A stretch of 6,288 nucleotides of DNA from Sutterella sp. (GTDB taxonomy: Bacteria > Pseudomonadota > Gammaproteobacteria > Burkholderiales > Burkholderiaceae_F), in assembly GCA_003543795.1 (NCBI GenBank), contig DNBE01000062.1, positions 1 to 6,288 of the forward strand, in the 5' to 3' direction. The first letter of the stretch is position 1. The number at the start of each line of letters is the position of its first letter. Below, in pieces: positions 5,379 to 6,288 of the stretch. The position numbers were made by a program, and so were the translations under genes. The notes beneath the pieces are model-generated. The model had not been told where the DNA came from, made no database searches, and saw nothing but the letters and a program-made list of their open reading frames with translations.

Positions 5379-6110
5379 TTATTGACCGAACCACTTGGCG
5401 TAAATCTTATCATAGGTGCCGTTGGCTTTAAGTTTCTTGAGCCCGGCGTTGATTTGACCCAAAAGTTTCTTGTCGTTTTTGTTTACCGCGAAACCGTAGT
5501 ACTCGGCATCGAGCACTTCAGGTAAGAGCTTGACGCTATCGGACTGTTTTTTCTTGAGGAATTCTTCGATAACGGGCTTGTCGTTGATAACGGCATCGCA
5601 ACCGCCGTTGACTAATTCCATAAAGGCTTCGGGTGTGCCGTTAAAGTCTTTGACCGTCGCGCCCTTGACGGATTTACCCTTCATGGAGCCCGTCGTACCG
5701 ATTTGAGCGCAGATTTTCTTACCTTCGAGGTCTTTTAAGCCTTTGATTTTATTGGCATCGGACTTCTTAATCAAAATCGAAAGACCGGACTGATAGTAGG
5801 GGTCCGAGAAGTTGACTTGTTTCTTTCTGGCGTCGGTAATCGTCATGCCCGAGGCGGAAACGTCGATCGTCTTCGTTCTTAAGGCGGGAATCAAACCGTC
5901 AAAGCCCATGTTCATGATGTTGGCTTTGTTGCCGCTTACCTCGATTACGGCTTTAATCAAATCGATATCGAAACCCGTGATTTCTTTGGTCGCGGGATCC
6001 ATAAATTCGAACGGGGCGAATTCGGCGTTTGTACCGACGTTCACGGTTTTAGCATAAGCACCGGTGGCGGCTAAACAAAGCATCGCCGAAACGAGAAGTG
6101 TTTTTTTCAT
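5379..6110 (-). CDS. glnH: Periplasmic polar amino-acid binding protein (SBP family 3, GlnH-like)
   Basis: A 243-residue substrate-binding protein that captures an amino acid in the periplasm and delivers it to the permease encoded downstream. Residues 1-20 are a Sec signal peptide (Lys2, Lys3, hydrophobic core, AYA before Lys21); no lipobox is seen. Family motifs are AEFAPFEFMDP (29-39), ITGFDIDLIKAV (44-55), ASGMTITDARKKQVNFSDPYY (86-106 in two parts), QIGTTGS (136-142) and NGTYDKIYAKWFG (230-242). Arg95, the expected carboxylate-binding arginine, and Asp177, for the ligand amino group, are present. By my recalled alignment the E. coli GlnH Lys115 and His156 are Ile137 and Asn176 here, so strict glutamine specificity is uncertain. 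Cys134 and Cys171 could form a disulfide. The frame is open upstream to 6266, but the ATG at 6108-6110 gives the signal peptide and has a strong ribosome site. It is first in the operon. An imported amino acid other than glutamine (glutamate, cystine, arginine) remains possible. Confidence 0.92.
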   Translation of the reverse strand: MKKTLLVSAMLCLAATGAYAKTVNVGTNAEFAPFEFMDPATKEITGFDIDLIKAVIEVSGNKANIMNMGFDGLIPALRTKTIDVSASGMTITDARKKQVNFSDPYYQSGLSILIKKSDANKIKGLKDLEGKKICAQIGTTGSMKGKSVKGATVKDFNGTPEAFMELVNGGCDAVINDKPVIEEFLKKKQSDSVKLLPEVLDAEYYGFAVNKNDKKLLGQINAGLKKLKANGTYDKIYAKWFGQ

Positions 6111-6115
6111 GAGTG

Positions 6116-6122
6116 TTCCTTT
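6116..6122 (-). promoter_or_regulatory. Ribosome binding site of glnH
   Basis: The minus strand reads AAAGGAA, with its AGGA core 6 nt before the ATG at 6110. This decides the start at the signal peptide and against the longer frame opening with TTG at 6266. Confidence 0.85.
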
Positions 6123-6142
6123 AAAAATTTTTTGAAATCGGA

Positions 6143-6159
6143 CCGCGAAGGCATCGCGG
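6143..6159 (-). promoter_or_regulatory. Leader hairpin proximal to glnH
   Basis: CCGCGA (6143-6148) and TCGCGG (6154-6159) pair perfectly around a 5-nt loop, with one further G-C pair possible beyond a mismatch. It ends 32 bp before the glnH ATG. Downstream, TCCGATTTC is too poor in U to call a terminator. An AT-rich tract containing AAAAATTTTT (6124-6133) separates it from the ribosome site. Confidence 0.5.
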
Positions 6160-6210
6160 CCTGTCGTGTCTGAGGCGAAGTTTACGAGGAGAATCGCCGC
6201 TCGCAAGGCT

Positions 6211-6237
6211 TTCGGACTCCTAAAAGAAGCGTCCGAA
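6211..6237 (-). promoter_or_regulatory. Leader hairpin distal to glnH
   Basis: TTCGGAC (6211-6217) and GTCCGAA (6231-6237) pair perfectly over 7 bp around a 13-nt loop. No U tract follows in the transcript. Together with the hairpin at 6143-6159 it gives the glnH leader a structured 5' untranslated region. No riboswitch class is recognised. Confidence 0.5.
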
Positions 6238-6267
6238 GTCGACAGAGAAAGAAGTTTTGTCGACAAA
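6238..6267. repeat. Paired GTCGAC palindromes, operator-like, upstream of glnH
   Basis: A perfect 12-bp palindrome TTTGTCGACAAA (6256-6267) and a second GTCGAC (6238-6243) have centres exactly 21 bp apart, about two helical turns. They fall just downstream of a possible -10 element, where a repressor could block transcription. The regulator is not identified. Confidence 0.5.
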
Positions 6268-6276
6268 TTAAAAACT

Positions 6277-6282
6277 CTTATA
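6277..6282 (-). promoter_or_regulatory. Possible -10 element of the glnHPQ promoter
   Basis: The minus strand reads TATAAG, a 5/6 match to TATAAT. Its -35 would lie beyond the right edge of the window, so the call is tentative. It would give a start near 6270 and a leader of about 160 nt. I found no better sigma-70 or sigma-54 promoter between it and the glnH start. Confidence 0.35.
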
Positions 6283-6288
6283 AATCAG

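Noticed and set aside
6111..6266. N-terminal extension of glnH to a TTG start at 6266
   Set aside because: The ATG at 6110 gives a normal signal peptide and has a strong Shine-Dalgarno sequence. The extension would bury the signal peptide behind 52 residues and covers hairpins and palindromes.
6111..6288. Sigma-54 promoter for the glutamine-type transporter
   Set aside because: No GG-N10-GC pair resembling TGGCAC-N5-TTGCA was found on the minus strand.
1..6288. Defence system, toxin-antitoxin pair, mobile element or CRISPR array
   Set aside because: All genes are core metabolic or transport families; no transposase, integrase, tandem repeats or paired small toxic or antitoxic genes were seen.

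Overview
The window looks like ordinary chromosome from a proteobacterium, most likely a betaproteobacterium of the Burkholderiales. A Sutterellaceae-like gut commensal is my best guess; this is inference, not proof. The reasons are the character of the PurM, MnmA and GlnHPQ proteins, the Gram-negative periplasmic transporter layout, the medium GC content rich in CGCG words, and a very short anaerobic ribonucleotide reductase (NrdD) C-terminal-like gene of a type I recall from such genomes. No mobile element, CRISPR array, rRNA or tRNA was seen.

Layout. Positions 1-627 (+) hold the 3' part of purM (purine synthesis), ending at a strong bidirectional hairpin terminator (644-671). From the other side this terminator also ends a 53-residue gene on the minus strand (692-853). 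That small gene matches only the extreme C-terminal, glycyl-radical-like tail of NrdD and has its own near-consensus promoter (905-933). Next comes a two-gene minus-strand operon: a nitronate monooxygenase/2-nitropropane dioxygenase-like flavoprotein (1666-2700) followed by nicotinamidase pncA (GTG start, 1017-1652). The pncA ribosome binding site overlaps the flavoprotein stop codon. A 155-bp divergent intergenic region leads into mnmA (+, 2856-3929), the tRNA U34 2-thiolase. Its stop codon is shared head-on with the last gene of a minus-strand amino-acid ABC transporter operon in the order glnH (5379-6110), glnP (4629-5291), glnQ (3926-4642). The operon has a structured leader of about 160 nt with paired GTCGAC palindromes, and a hairpin between glnH and glnP.

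How the genes work together. The transporter genes form one machine: a periplasmic binding protein, an inner-membrane permease and an ATPase importing a polar amino acid, probably glutamine or a relative. PurM, PncA and MnmA are separate housekeeping functions (purine synthesis, NAD salvage, tRNA modification). The most interesting items are the freestanding NrdD-tail protein, the flavoprotein that has proline where the catalytic histidine is expected, and the operator-like palindromes in the glnH leader. No clearly novel multi-gene system is visible.
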